From CAVTJL01 sp963735065 (GTDB lineage Bacteria > Pseudomonadota > Alphaproteobacteria > Geminicoccales > Geminicoccaceae): 64,000 nucleotides of DNA. A program made the position numbers and the translations under genes. Under the pieces are notes generated by a model, which had not been told where the DNA came from, searched no databases, and saw nothing but the letters and a program-made list of their open reading frames with translations. Below, piece after piece: positions 51,480 to 60,700 of the stretch; position 1 is the stretch's first letter, and every line of letters begins with the position of its first letter. The stretch lies in NCBI GenBank assembly GCA_963735065.1, contig CAVTJL010000006.1, positions 1 to 64,000 of the forward strand. The letters run 5' to 3'.

Positions 51480-52619
51480 CTACTGCACGTTCTCGGCGTT
51501 CTTCGCCATGATCTGCGGCGCGGTGAAATTCACGCCACACGGCTCGAACTCGTTGTCGGCGAAAAAGTTGTCGGTGAGGTTCGACCAGTAATTCACGCCG
51601 TCCTTGAGGTCGGTGTAGTCGGCCATCGGGATCGGCACCGAGATCATCTGCGGCATCTTCTCGCCTCCGAGCGCGGCGATCGCTGCCTTGATCGAGATCG
51701 CCACGAGCGCCGGCGACTGGCCGTAGGAGAAGCCCTTGAGGCCATCCTTCGCGTGCTCGGCCACGAGCTTGCGGAAGCCGTTCTCGCCCTCGCCCGCGAT
51801 CGGGATGAAGGGATGCTTGGCGTCCATCAGCGCCCTGACCGATCCGGTGGTGCCGCCCTGGGTGAAGAGCCCGTCGAAGTGGCCGTGCACCGCCAGCGCG
51901 TCGGCCGTGGCCTTCTGGGCCGTGCCGTCGTCCCAGTTGCCGACGACCTCGATGATGTTCCACTTGCCGCCGGACGCCTTCATCGTCGCCTGGAAGCCAT
52001 CATGGCGATCGCGGTCGACCGAGTTGCCGGGCAGGCCGCGCACCTCGAGGATCGTGCCCTCGGTCTTGCCCATCTCCTTGAGCAGCCACTTGGCCGACAG
52101 CACGCCCATCTCGTACTGGTTCTCGTTGACCTCCATGACCTTCTTGGAGTCGAGAATGTTGTCGAAGGGCACGATGACGGTGCCGTGCCGGTCGGCGAGG
52201 CGGATCACGCGATCGAAGCCCTCGGGGCTCACCGCGTTGACGATGATGGCGTCATAGCCCTGGTTGATGAAGTCCTCGATGGCGCCGAGCTGGGCGGCGG
52301 CATCGGTGCCGGTCGAGATGACCTTGAACTCCTTGATCGACTTCGCGACCTCCGGCAGCTCGACATACGTCTTGGCGGTCTGGATCATCTGAATCCGCCA
52401 GGTATTGCCGACATAGCCGTTGACCAGCGCGATGCGATAGGGCCCCTTCTTGGCCGGCCACTGGAAGTATTCGGTCTTCTTGTCCCACGGCGCGAAGCAT
52501 TGCGGCTCGTAGCCGGGCCCCGCCACCACCTTGGGGCCGGCCGCCGAGGCGGTTCCCGCGCCCGTCCCGACCAAGGCAAGAGTGGCGGCCGCCGCCAACA
52601 GGGTGCGTCTCAACATCAT
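51480..52619 (-). CDS. Ribose-type periplasmic binding protein (second system)
   Basis: 379 aa with a classical signal peptide (MLRRTLLAAAATLALVGTG, cleavage after ASAA). GPYRIALVNGYVGNTWRIQM and DFINQGYDAIIVNAVSPEGF are typical of RbsB-like proteins, with VPFDN and GGTTGSVRALMDAKH marking the hinge. It heads the operon and may bind sugars, sugar alcohols or other small ligands. The amidohydrolase gene 139 bases upstream, on the same strand, may act on the imported compound. Confidence 0.87.
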   Translation of the reverse strand: MMLRRTLLAAAATLALVGTGAGTASAAGPKVVAGPGYEPQCFAPWDKKTEYFQWPAKKGPYRIALVNGYVGNTWRIQMIQTAKTYVELPEVAKSIKEFKVISTGTDAAAQLGAIEDFINQGYDAIIVNAVSPEGFDRVIRLADRHGTVIVPFDNILDSKKVMEVNENQYEMGVLSAKWLLKEMGKTEGTILEVRGLPGNSVDRDRHDGFQATMKASGGKWNIIEVVGNWDDGTAQKATADALAVHGHFDGLFTQGGTTGSVRALMDAKHPFIPIAGEGENGFRKLVAEHAKDGLKGFSYGQSPALVAISIKAAIAALGGEKMPQMISVPIPMADYTDLKDGVNYWSNLTDNFFADNEFEPCGVNFTAPQIMAKNAENVQ

Positions 52620-52684
52620 CGGTCTCCCTGGTTAGTCTCCCGAACGGGCGCCGCTTGCGAATCTGTCCGTTCGTCCTGACGCAC

Positions 52685-52717
52685 CGCCGGCCGCGAACTA
52701 TAGAGACCCGGCCGGCG
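52685..52717. terminator. Hairpin between amidohydrolase and binding-protein genes
   Basis: CGCCGGCCG (52685-52693) pairs with CGGCCGGCG (52709-52717) around a 15-base loop containing CTATAG. It lies 41 bases after the minus-strand amidohydrolase stop. No T-run follows it. It may separate the amidohydrolase from the importer operon. Confidence 0.4.
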
Positions 52718-52757
52718 ATGCCTAGGGATTTTTGGCCTTGGGCTTCGACTTGTTGTG

Positions 52758-54032
52758 CTACTCGGCTGCCAGCCGCTTTGCCGCCGCATGGCTCCGCGGA
52801 TCCTTGTGCATCCGGCCGTCCTTCATGATCATCGCCAGATGATCGGGCCCGACGAGGATCGAGAGATCGGCCAGCGGATTGCCGTCGACGAGCAGAAGAT
52901 CGGCGAGCAGCCCCTCCTTCACGAGCCCCGTCTCCATCCGCATCAGCTGGCCGCCGTTCACCGTCGCCAGCTGGATGCACTCCATGGGCGTGTAGCCGAA
53001 GAGCTTGTTGAAGTGGATGAGGTCACGGGCGTTCGTGCCCTGTGGCGTCCAGGCAAAGCCGTAGTCGCCGCCGATGACGGCCCGGATGCCGCGCTTCCTC
53101 ACCTCCTTGTAGCATTCGCAGGTGATCTCGAGGTTGCGCCGCATGTTGAGCTTCTCGACCACCTCCTCGGTGATGCCCCAGGGCGCGGCCTCATAGACGG
53201 TGTTGTGGAGCAGGCCCACGGCCGGACCGACGAAGATGCGGTCCTTGGCCGCCTCCATCATGTCGAGCGCCTCCGCGTCGGCATGCTCGCAGTGATAGAT
53301 GCAGTCGACGCCATTGCGGACCGAGAGCTTGACGCTGTTGGCGGAGCGCGAATGGCTTGCGACCTGCTTGCCGAACTCATGGGCGATATCGCAGGCCATC
53401 TTGACCTCGTCGTCCATGTAGGTCGTCACGCCGCCCGGCGAGTTCGGAAAGAAGTCGTCGCCCGAGATGTTGAGCTTGACGTTGTCCACACCCTCGCGGA
53501 TGCAGGTCCGCACGACCCTGCGGATCTCCTCGGGCCCGTCGGCGATAAGCGCGAAGCTCTCGCGGTGAAGATGCATCATGCGCTCGTCGCCGAGCCCGCC
53601 GGTGGCGACGATCTCGGGGCTGCCGGCGCGCATCCGGGGGCCCTGCAGCTCGCCCGCATTGATCGCGTTCCGCACGACCACATCGAGGCGCGGCTTGGCC
53701 GAGGCGGCGCAGTAGATGCTGGTAAAGCCGCAATCGAGCAGCAGCTTCGCGTTAGCCGCCGTCTTGAGCGTATGCTCCTCCGGCGGCACCATGCCGAGCT
53801 CCCAGGTCTGGGCGGCGCCGGTGAAGGACGGGTGGCAATGACCCTCCGTCATCCCGGCCATCAGGGTCATGCCCTGGCCGTCGATGACGTCCGCTCCGCT
53901 GTCGCGCGCGATCTGCGTCCGGCCCTTCGCCACCTTCTTGATCCGGTTGCCTTCCACCAGCACCTCGCCCGGGAAGGGCTCGGCGCCGGTCGAATTGAGC
54001 ACCATGACGTTCGTGAGCAACGTCGCCGACAT
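52758..54032 (-). CDS. Metal-dependent amidohydrolase
   Basis: 424 aa. The metal-binding motif is GHCHPS with H65 and H67. Later ligands appear in KLNISGDD, ASHSRSANSVKL, YHCEHAD and GGDYGFAWTPQG, and the closing composite-strand domain has LADLLLVDGNPLADLS. It resembles the imidazolonepropionase/aryldialkylphosphatase branch that hydrolyses cyclic amides, peptides or organophosphates. It is probably cytoplasmic and may process the cargo of the adjacent ribose-type importer. Confidence 0.85.
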   Translation of the reverse strand: MSATLLTNVMVLNSTGAEPFPGEVLVEGNRIKKVAKGRTQIARDSGADVIDGQGMTLMAGMTEGHCHPSFTGAAQTWELGMVPPEEHTLKTAANAKLLLDCGFTSIYCAASAKPRLDVVVRNAINAGELQGPRMRAGSPEIVATGGLGDERMMHLHRESFALIADGPEEIRRVVRTCIREGVDNVKLNISGDDFFPNSPGGVTTYMDDEVKMACDIAHEFGKQVASHSRSANSVKLSVRNGVDCIYHCEHADAEALDMMEAAKDRIFVGPAVGLLHNTVYEAAPWGITEEVVEKLNMRRNLEITCECYKEVRKRGIRAVIGGDYGFAWTPQGTNARDLIHFNKLFGYTPMECIQLATVNGGQLMRMETGLVKEGLLADLLLVDGNPLADLSILVGPDHLAMIMKDGRMHKDPRSHAAAKRLAAE

Positions 54033-54145
54033 TTCTAGCCTCCATACGTCCGCGGTCCGTCGAGGGCCGCGGCTGCTGGTTATGTGTCGGCGGCAAAGGT
54101 CGATCCGAATTTCGATGCTGTCAACGAATAGCCGCGGCGCAGCCC

Positions 54146-54159
54146 TTGACCCAGGTCAA
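54146..54159. promoter_or_regulatory. FNR/FixK-type box
   Basis: TTGAC-CCAG-GTCAA matches the TTGAY-N4-RTCAA consensus of FNR, FixK and related regulators, and lies inside a perfect seven-base inverted repeat (CTTGACC and GGTCAAG, 54145-54160). It is 90 bases upstream of the universal stress protein gene, so activation under low oxygen is likely. Confidence 0.7.
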
Positions 54160-54248
54160 GGACGCGATGGCCGCGAGCGGCGATAGGGCCATGATCGGAC
54201 GGCTGGGCCCAGCGCGGGGCGCCACCGTCCGCCACAAGGGGCCAATCC

Positions 54249-54701
54249 ATGATCAAGCGTATTCTCGTGCCCGTCGACGGATCCGAGCACGCAACCCGCG
54301 CTGTCGAGCTGGGCAGCGATCTCGCGGCCCGTTACCACGCCAGCCTCACGCTGCTGCACGTCGTGGCGCACGCTGGATCGTTCGTGGTGCCGCCCGAGCT
54401 CCAGGCCTATGCAAAGGTCGAGAACGTCAGCGTGACCGAGGCCGATCTCATCCGCGAGGCGGCCGAGGAGCTGGTGGGACGAGCCCGCTCACGGGCCGAG
54501 GCGGCGGGCCTCGAGAAGGTCCACACCGTGATCGAGAGCGGCGATCCCGCGACCCGCATCGTCAACTATGTCGAGGACCACGGGATCGACCTCATCGTGA
54601 TGGGCAGGCGCGGCCTGGGCGCCCTGGCGGGCCTCCTGACCGGCAGCGTCACCCACAAGGTGGCTCACTTGGCCAACTGCTCCTGCCTGACGGTGAAGTA
54701 G
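54249..54701 (+). CDS. Universal stress protein (UspA family)
   Basis: 150 aa. The first strand has ILVPVDGSEHATRAVE, and the ATP-binding pattern GRRGLGALAGLLTGSVTHKV fits the G-x2-G-x9-G-S/T motif, so it should be an ATP-binding Usp. Start follows GGGGCCA. A likely FNR/FixK site upstream suggests oxygen-limited expression, as for many alphaproteobacterial usp genes. It is a single-gene unit. Confidence 0.9.
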   Translation: MIKRILVPVDGSEHATRAVELGSDLAARYHASLTLLHVVAHAGSFVVPPELQAYAKVENVSVTEADLIREAAEELVGRARSRAEAAGLEKVHTVIESGDPATRIVNYVEDHGIDLIVMGRRGLGALAGLLTGSVTHKVAHLANCSCLTVK

Positions 54702-54720
54702 GCCAGCGGGCACGCCGGCC

Positions 54721-55449
54721 TCAGGGCGCCGAGCCACCGCCGCCCGGCCGATAGGGAGGCGGCTGCAGGATGGTCTTCGTCAGGCTCTCGGGCAGGCCGC
54801 CCAACGGGTTGGCGCGGCTCGGCATGCCGGCGGTGAAGGGCAGGAGCTGGTGCCGCGCCACCTCGAAGACGCGGCGCAGCTCCGGCACCGGGTGGCGATG
54901 CTCGTCCACCCGGAGGTCCAGCCAGGGATAGGACTCCTTCCAGAAGACCTTGACGCAGGCCGACTGGCGCCCGCGCTTGTCGCCGCCCATCGCCTGGCCG
55001 GCCTCGAGGCAGGTGATAAGCCGCTCGGGCAGGTCGAGCTGCTCGCCGCGCACGAACGCCTCGGCCATCGCCGGAATCACGGCATCGCCAGCCAGCATGT
55101 TGCCCTGCGTGGCGAAGTTCTCGCCGGTGATGTGGCCGCACCAGGTGACGCAATCCTTGCCGGTGTAGGAGGCGGAGCGGCCCTCCTTGTCGACCACGCC
55201 GAGCTGGCGCACGTCGCGGCCCGGATCGCCCTCGATCACGCGCTGCAGCACCTCCTCGGCCGCGAGACCCTGGGCCAGGAGCTCGATGCCGTCGATCCCG
55301 AGATAGGGGTTCACCCAGGACTGGGTCGAGATGGCGCCCACGCCCTCGCGGATGAAGGGGCAGATGGCGCCCACGCCCGGCACGGCCGTCGAGACGGCGA
55401 CGCCCAGCATGCCGGTGCGTGAGCAGCGCGCTGCGATCGAGAAGGTCAT
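54721..55449 (-). CDS. DUF1028 protein (Ntn-hydrolase-like)
   Basis: 242 aa. It begins M-T-F-S-I-A-A-R; removal of Met would expose Thr2, the expected nucleophile of an Ntn hydrolase. AVSTAVPGVGAICPFIREGV, AISTQSWVNPYLG and TGENFATQGNML are the conserved blocks of DUF1028. It overlaps the dipeptide ATPase gene by ATGA and closes the peptide-importer operon, which suggests a peptidase or amidase role in processing imported peptides. The reaction is not known to me. Confidence 0.83.
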   Translation of the reverse strand: MTFSIAARCSRTGMLGVAVSTAVPGVGAICPFIREGVGAISTQSWVNPYLGIDGIELLAQGLAAEEVLQRVIEGDPGRDVRQLGVVDKEGRSASYTGKDCVTWCGHITGENFATQGNMLAGDAVIPAMAEAFVRGEQLDLPERLITCLEAGQAMGGDKRGRQSACVKVFWKESYPWLDLRVDEHRHPVPELRRVFEVARHQLLPFTAGMPSRANPLGGLPESLTKTILQPPPYRPGGGGSAP

Positions 55450-56288
55450 GGGATGGCTCCCTGGGCTCGCGGTTGAAGGGCGGCCCGCCGCTCCGCCAGT
55501 GCCTTGGCGATGTCCGGCACGGCCTGCAGCAGGCTTTTGGTATAGGGATGGGCCGGCGCGTCGAACACCTCCGCCGTCATCCCCGTCTCCACCACCTTGC
55601 CCCGCTGCATCACCGCCACGCGGTCGCTGACATACCGGATGACGGCAAGGTTGTGGCTGACGAAGACGCAAGTGAGGCCGAGCTCGCGCCGCGTGCGCTC
55701 GAAAAGGTTCAAAACCTGGGCCTGGACCGAGACGTCGAGCGCCGAGGTGGGCTCGTCCAGCAGCAGCAGGCGGGGCCGGAGCACGATCGCCCGGGCGATC
55801 GCCACCCGCTGCTTCTGCCCGCCCGAGAGCTGGTGGGGATAACGCTGCAGCAGGGCTTCCGAGAGGCCCACGGTGGCCAGCGTCTCCTCGAGCCTGCGGC
55901 CCCGCTCGGCACGGTTGCCGATGCCGTGCACCTCGAGCGGCGCCAGCAGGATCTGGCGCACGGTCTGGCGTGGGTTGAACGAGGCGCCCGGATCCTGGAA
56001 CACCGGCTGCATGCGCAGACGCAGCCGCTTCAGTGCTGCACCGCGCAGCGCCCACACATCCTCACCCTCGACCAGGATCCGCCCCGAGGTCGGACGCAAC
56101 AGGTGCAGCGCCATGCGCAGCAGGGTCGACTTGCCGGAGCCGGACTCGCCCACGATCCCCAGCGTCTCGCCTTCCGCGACCTCGAGGGTGACGTCGTCGA
56201 CCGCCAGCGCATCGGCGCCCCGGCGCCACAGGCCGCCTGTCCCGAACGTGCGCACGAGGCCGTCCATCACGAGCAGCGGCGCGCTCAT
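55446..56288 (-). CDS. dppF: Peptide ABC importer ATPase (DppF/OppF)
   Basis: 280 aa from the ATG at 56288. GESGSGKST (Walker A), PVFQDPGASFNPRQTV (Q-loop), LSGGQKQRVAIARAI, LLLDEPTSALDVSVQAQ and FVSHNLAVIRYVSDR are all intact, followed by the oligopeptide C-terminal domain (HPYTKSLLQAVPD). No cysteine cluster is evident. It overlaps dppD by four bases. It forms the ATPase pair with DppD. Confidence 0.88.
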   Translation of the reverse strand: MSAPLLVMDGLVRTFGTGGLWRRGADALAVDDVTLEVAEGETLGIVGESGSGKSTLLRMALHLLRPTSGRILVEGEDVWALRGAALKRLRLRMQPVFQDPGASFNPRQTVRQILLAPLEVHGIGNRAERGRRLEETLATVGLSEALLQRYPHQLSGGQKQRVAIARAIVLRPRLLLLDEPTSALDVSVQAQVLNLFERTRRELGLTCVFVSHNLAVIRYVSDRVAVMQRGKVVETGMTAEVFDAPAHPYTKSLLQAVPDIAKALAERRAALQPRAQGAIP

Positions 56289-57274
56289 CCGCTGCTCCCG
56301 GCCTCGGCGGCGAGCCAGCAGCGCGCCGCGTGGTCGCTCGTGACCGACAAAAGGTCGGGCTCGACAGCGCAGCGCTCGAAGCGGTGCGGGCAGCGATCGG
56401 CGAAGCGGCAGCCGCGTCCCCGGCTCGCGGGCTCGGGGATCTGGCCCGGGATCGCGTAGAGCTCGCCCGTCACGGCCGTCACCGTCGGCGTCGCCCGCAG
56501 CAGGGCCTGCGTATAGGGATGGGTCGGCGCCTCGAGGATCGTGCCGACCGGCCCACCCTCGACGATGGCGCCCGCATACATCACGTAGACCCGGTCGCAG
56601 AGGCTGGCGATCACGCCCAGATCGTGGGTGATGAAGAGAATGGCGGTGCCGTGCGTGTCGCGGATCTCGCGCAGCAGGGTGAGGACCTGCGCCTGCACGG
56701 TGACGTCGAGTGCCGTCGTCGGCTCGTCGGCGATCAAGAGCTCGGGCTCGAGCGCCAGGCCCATGGCGATCATCACGCGCTGCTGCATGCCGCCCGAGAA
56801 CTGGTGGGGATAGTCCCGCGCGCGCCGCTCGGGATCCGGGATATGGACCGAGCGCAGCAGTCTGCCCGCGGCAGCGGCCGCTGCCTTGAGGCCGTGCCCG
56901 CGGTGCAGGTTCAGCGGCTCGCCAACCTGGGTCCCGACGCGCAGCACCGGGTTGAGGCCGCGCATCGCGTCCTGCGGGATCAGGGCCAGCCGGTCGCCCC
57001 GCAGCGCCCGCCGCTCGGCCTCGGGGAGGCCCACCAGCTCGCGGCCCGAGAGCTGCACGCTGCCGCCGGCGATCCGGGCGTTGCGCGGCAGCAGCCCCAG
57101 CACGGCCATGGCGGTCATCGTCTTGCCGCTGCCCGACTCGCCGATCAGGCCCACGATCTCGCCCCGCTCCACCGTCAGGCCCAGCCCTTCGACGAGCGGC
57201 AGCCGGCGGCCGCGCGACGTGGCCTCCACCTTCAGGTCTCTGATCTCGAGCGCGGGCGCTGCCACGGGCGTCAT
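56285..57274 (-). CDS. dppD: Peptide ABC importer ATPase (DppD/OppD)
   Basis: 329 aa. GESGSGKTM (Walker A), LIPQDAMRGLNPVLRVG, FSGGMQQRVMIAMGLALEPE, LIADEPTTALDVTVQAQVL and FITHDLGVIASLCDR are present. The C-terminal region has RGCRFADRCPHRFERC with three cysteines, the oligopeptide/dipeptide-type cluster-binding motif. It overlaps dppC by four bases. Confidence 0.88.
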   Translation of the reverse strand: MTPVAAPALEIRDLKVEATSRGRRLPLVEGLGLTVERGEIVGLIGESGSGKTMTAMAVLGLLPRNARIAGGSVQLSGRELVGLPEAERRALRGDRLALIPQDAMRGLNPVLRVGTQVGEPLNLHRGHGLKAAAAAAGRLLRSVHIPDPERRARDYPHQFSGGMQQRVMIAMGLALEPELLIADEPTTALDVTVQAQVLTLLREIRDTHGTAILFITHDLGVIASLCDRVYVMYAGAIVEGGPVGTILEAPTHPYTQALLRATPTVTAVTGELYAIPGQIPEPASRGRGCRFADRCPHRFERCAVEPDLLSVTSDHAARCWLAAEAGSSG

Positions 57275-58122
57275 TCCCGGAGATGCGGGTCAAGCAGGTC
57301 CCGCAGCCCGTCGCCCAGCAGGTTGAAGCCCAGCACGCAGAGGAACATCGCCATGCCGGGCACAAGCCCGAGCCAGGGCGCCTGCTCCATGAAGCCGCGG
57401 CCTGTGCTCAGCATGTTGCCCCAGGAGGGATCGGGCGGCTGCGCGCCGAGGCCCAGGAAGGAGAGCGCCGATTCCAGCAGCACGGCATAGGCCAGCGCCA
57501 CCGCGGCCTCGACCAGCGAGGGGGCCAGCACGTTGGGCAGGATCTCGCGGCCCATGATGCGCAGATCGCCCATGCCGAGGCAGCGGGCCGCGTCGATGTA
57601 GGACTGGCGCAGCGCCGTGTGGCTCGACGCACGGGCGAGCCTCGCGAAGCCCGGGATGAAGATGATGCCGATCGCGATCATGGCATTGAGCACCGAGGTG
57701 CCGAGGCTGGCCATCAGGATCACGGCCAGGAGGATGGCCGGGAAGCTGAACAGCAGCTCCATCAGCCGCATCAGGATCATGTCGATCCAGCCGCCGAAAT
57801 AGGCGGCGACCACGCCGATGATCGTGCCACCTATCAGCCCCACCGCGACAGCGATCAGGGCCACCTGCATCGAGATCCGCGCCGCATAGATGGTCCGTGA
57901 CAGAAGATCCCGCCCCAGCTCGTCGGTGCCCAGCAGATGCTGCGGCGAGGGGCCCTGAAGCATCACGTTGACGTCGAGCGCGTAGGGGTCGTCCGGTGCG
58001 ATCTCGGGCGCGAAGATGGCGGAGACAACGAAGACGAGAACGAGAAAGCCGCCGATGCCGAGCAGGCCGAAGCGCCGGAAGCCGGCGCGGAAGCGCGGGG
58101 CGGCGAGGGCAGGGGCGCTCAT
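57271..58122 (-). CDS. dppC: Peptide ABC importer permease (DppC)
   Basis: 283 aa. The first helix is GIGGFLVLVFVVSAIFAPEI, followed by LGTDELGRDLLSRTIYAARI (the DppC/OppC signature) and ARCLGMGDLRIMGREILPNV as the ATPase-coupling loop. About six helices are visible. It forms a heterodimeric channel with DppB and overlaps its gene by four bases. Confidence 0.89.
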   Translation of the reverse strand: MSAPALAAPRFRAGFRRFGLLGIGGFLVLVFVVSAIFAPEIAPDDPYALDVNVMLQGPSPQHLLGTDELGRDLLSRTIYAARISMQVALIAVAVGLIGGTIIGVVAAYFGGWIDMILMRLMELLFSFPAILLAVILMASLGTSVLNAMIAIGIIFIPGFARLARASSHTALRQSYIDAARCLGMGDLRIMGREILPNVLAPSLVEAAVALAYAVLLESALSFLGLGAQPPDPSWGNMLSTGRGFMEQAPWLGLVPGMAMFLCVLGFNLLGDGLRDLLDPHLRE

Positions 58123-59075
58123 CCGGCGCTCTTCGAGCGGATCTGGCGCGGGTCGAGGAGGGCGCCCGCGAGGTCGACCAGCATGTTCACGGTGAGGACG
58201 ACCACGGTGATGACCAGCGTCGAGGCCAGGAGCACGGGGTAGTCGCGGTTGATGATCCCCACGAGCACGAAGGAGCCGATCCCGGGCAGCAGAAAAATGT
58301 CCTCGATGATGACGACGCTACCGAAGAGAAAGCCGAACTCCACGGCACCCACGGTGAGGAAGGGGATGAGCGCGTTACGCAGCGCGTGCCGGCGGACGAT
58401 CACCGGTCCCGGGGCACCCTTGGCGCGGGCCGTGCGGATATAGTCCGACGACAGAACCTCGAGCATGCCGGTGCGCATGATCCGCAAGAGCAGCGCCGAG
58501 CTGACGATGCCCAGCGAGAGGGCCGGCATCAGCATCTGCTCGAGGTTGGTCAGCGGGTCCTCGAGAAAGGGCGTGTAGCCGCCCGCCGGCAGCCAGCCGA
58601 GCCCGATGGCGAGGAAAAGTATCAAAAGCGTCGCCAGCCAGAAATTGGGGATGGCGCCGCAGACGGTGGCGAGAAAGGTGATCAGGGTGTCGGCCGGCCG
58701 CTGATGGTGCCAGGCAGCAACGGCACCGAGCGGTATCGCGATCAGGTTGGCGATCACGAAGGCCATGATCGCCAGCTCCAGCGTCACCGGCAGGCGCGCC
58801 GCGATCTCCGGCCCCACGGCCACATGGCTCTGGAACGAGGTGCCGAAATCGCCGTGCAGCGCCTTCCACAGCCAGTCGCCGTACTGGACGTAGAGCGGCC
58901 GGTCGAGACCGGTCTCGGCCTCGAAGCGGGCGATCGCCTGCGGCGTCGCGTCGATCCCCAGCGCCGAGCGTGCGGCCGAGCCCGGCACCACGTTGATCGC
59001 GATGAAGAGCACGACCGACGCCGCCAACAGCGTCGGGATGAAGGAGAGGAGGCGGAGCGCGATCAGCCGCAGCAT
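58119..59075 (-). CDS. dppB: Peptide ABC importer permease (DppB)
   Basis: 318 aa. LRLIALRLLSFIPTLLAASV and VPGSAARSALGIDATPQAIA are typical of DppB, with RTARAKGAPGPVIVRRHALR as the coupling loop and IEDIFLLPGIGSFVLVGIIN near the C-terminus. It lies 24 bases after the binding-protein gene. Confidence 0.89.
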   Translation of the reverse strand: MLRLIALRLLSFIPTLLAASVVLFIAINVVPGSAARSALGIDATPQAIARFEAETGLDRPLYVQYGDWLWKALHGDFGTSFQSHVAVGPEIAARLPVTLELAIMAFVIANLIAIPLGAVAAWHHQRPADTLITFLATVCGAIPNFWLATLLILFLAIGLGWLPAGGYTPFLEDPLTNLEQMLMPALSLGIVSSALLLRIMRTGMLEVLSSDYIRTARAKGAPGPVIVRRHALRNALIPFLTVGAVEFGFLFGSVVIIEDIFLLPGIGSFVLVGIINRDYPVLLASTLVITVVVLTVNMLVDLAGALLDPRQIRSKSAG

Positions 59076-59099
59076 CGGCTCCGCCTCGCTTCCCTCCGA

Positions 59100-60672
59100 T
59101 CAGGCTTCGAGCCAGGCATCCTTGAGCGTCTTGAGGAACCCGGTGCGCATCGGCACATAGCCCTGCAGCTTCTTCGTGTGGGCGATCAGGAGCCAGCCGT
59201 TGACCAGCGGCACCTGTCCCATGTCGTCGAGCGAGAGCTGCTGCATCTGCTTGTAGAGCGCCTTGCGCTCGTCCTGGGTCGGTGCCGTCTTTGCCTTCTC
59301 GAGGATGTCGTCCATGGCCTGGCTGCAGTATTTCTGCACGTTGATGGCCATGCCGCACTTGTAGTTGTTCGAGACGAAGTCGTCTGGATCTGCCAGAGGC
59401 GACAGCCAGTACATCGTCGTGATGTCGAAGTTCGAGGTCGACCACACCTCGTCCCAGTAGCGCGGAATCTCCATCGTCTTGATCTGGGCCTTGATCCCGA
59501 CCGCCTGCAGGTTGGCCTGGATGATCGGCGCCATGGCCATCATGGGAGGGAAGGAGGAGGCGATGGTCATCGAGGTCGCAAAGCCGTTCGGGTGGCCTGC
59601 CTCGGCCAGCAGCTTCTTCGCCTGCTCGGGATCGCCTTCGGGCTTGAAGAACTTGATGTCGGCGTAGCCCCAGTTCCACTCGGGGATCACGCCGCCCAGG
59701 ATCGGCGTCGCCTGGCCGAAGAAGGCGCCCTGGACGATGGCCTTGCGGTTGAGCGCCACGCCGATCGCCTGGCGGACCTTGGGATTGTCCAGCGGGGCGT
59801 GCGTGTTGTTGGGCAGGAGCCAGTAGTAGCGCGACCCCTCGAGCGTCTGCGCCGTGAGGCTGGGGCTGGACTTGACCCGGGACCAGTCCTTGGCCGGGAT
59901 CTCGTTGCTGAAGTTGACCTGCCCCGACATCACCGCGTTGGTCAGCGCCGTGATATCGCTGATGATGCGGTACTCCATCGCATCGAAGTAGGGCTTGCCC
60001 GCCTGGAAATAGTCGGCGTTGCGCTCGAACTTGATCGCCGTGCGCGGCTGATAGCTGACGAACTTGAAGGGCCCGCTGCCCACGGGATGGGCATTCAGAT
60101 CATGCCCGCTCTCGACGAGCTTCTTGGGCACGATCGAGGAGCCCGGGAACGCCATATAGACGAGGAAGGGGCCGGTGGGCTTGCTGAGCTTGAAGCTCAC
60201 GGTGAGCGGGTCGACCACATCGATGCTGTCGATCGTCTCGACCTGGGCGCCGTAGGAATAGCCCAAATCCTTGGCGCGCAGGCGATCGAAGCTGAACTTC
60301 ACATCCTCGGCCGTCAGCGGATCGCCATTGTGGAACTTGACGTCCTTGCGGAGATGGAAGGTGTAGCTCAGCCCGTCCGGCGCCATCTCGTAGCTCTCGG
60401 CGAGCTCGGGATAGGGCTTGGCGTCCGGATCGAGCGCCATCAGGGTCGAGTAGACCTGCTCGATCACGACATGCGACATGCCCGAGGGGCCGCGCTGCGG
60501 ATCGAAGCCCGCCGGGTCCGCCGAGAAGGCGGCGATGAGCGTGCCGCCCCGCCGCGGCTCGGCCGCGCAGGGCGCTCCTGCCGCCCGGCAGGGCGATGCC
60601 GCCCAGGCCCAGCCCGAGCCCGAGTGCCGACCCCGTTCCAATCAGCCCACGCCTCGTCAGACGTCCGTTCAT
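59100..60672 (-). pseudogene. Peptide ABC solute-binding protein (DppA-like), frameshifted in the signal region
   Basis: The true start, 60672, opens a Tat signal (LTRRGLIGTGSALGLGLGLG). After ALPGGRSA the frame drifts into RGRAAAGRHAHRRLL. The mature protein, from EPRRGGTLIAAFSADPAGFD to 59100, lies in another frame and has the family-5 binding-protein blocks PYPELAESYEMAPDGLSYTF and KDVKFHNGDPLTAEDVKFS. One extra base between about 60541 and 60590 accounts for it. Corrected length is about 523 aa. As written, no exported binding protein would be made unless an internal start is used, and that product would lack a signal peptide. Confidence 0.8.
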
Positions 60673-60700
60673 CGCCACCTCCCGCTCCACCCTGCGGCCA

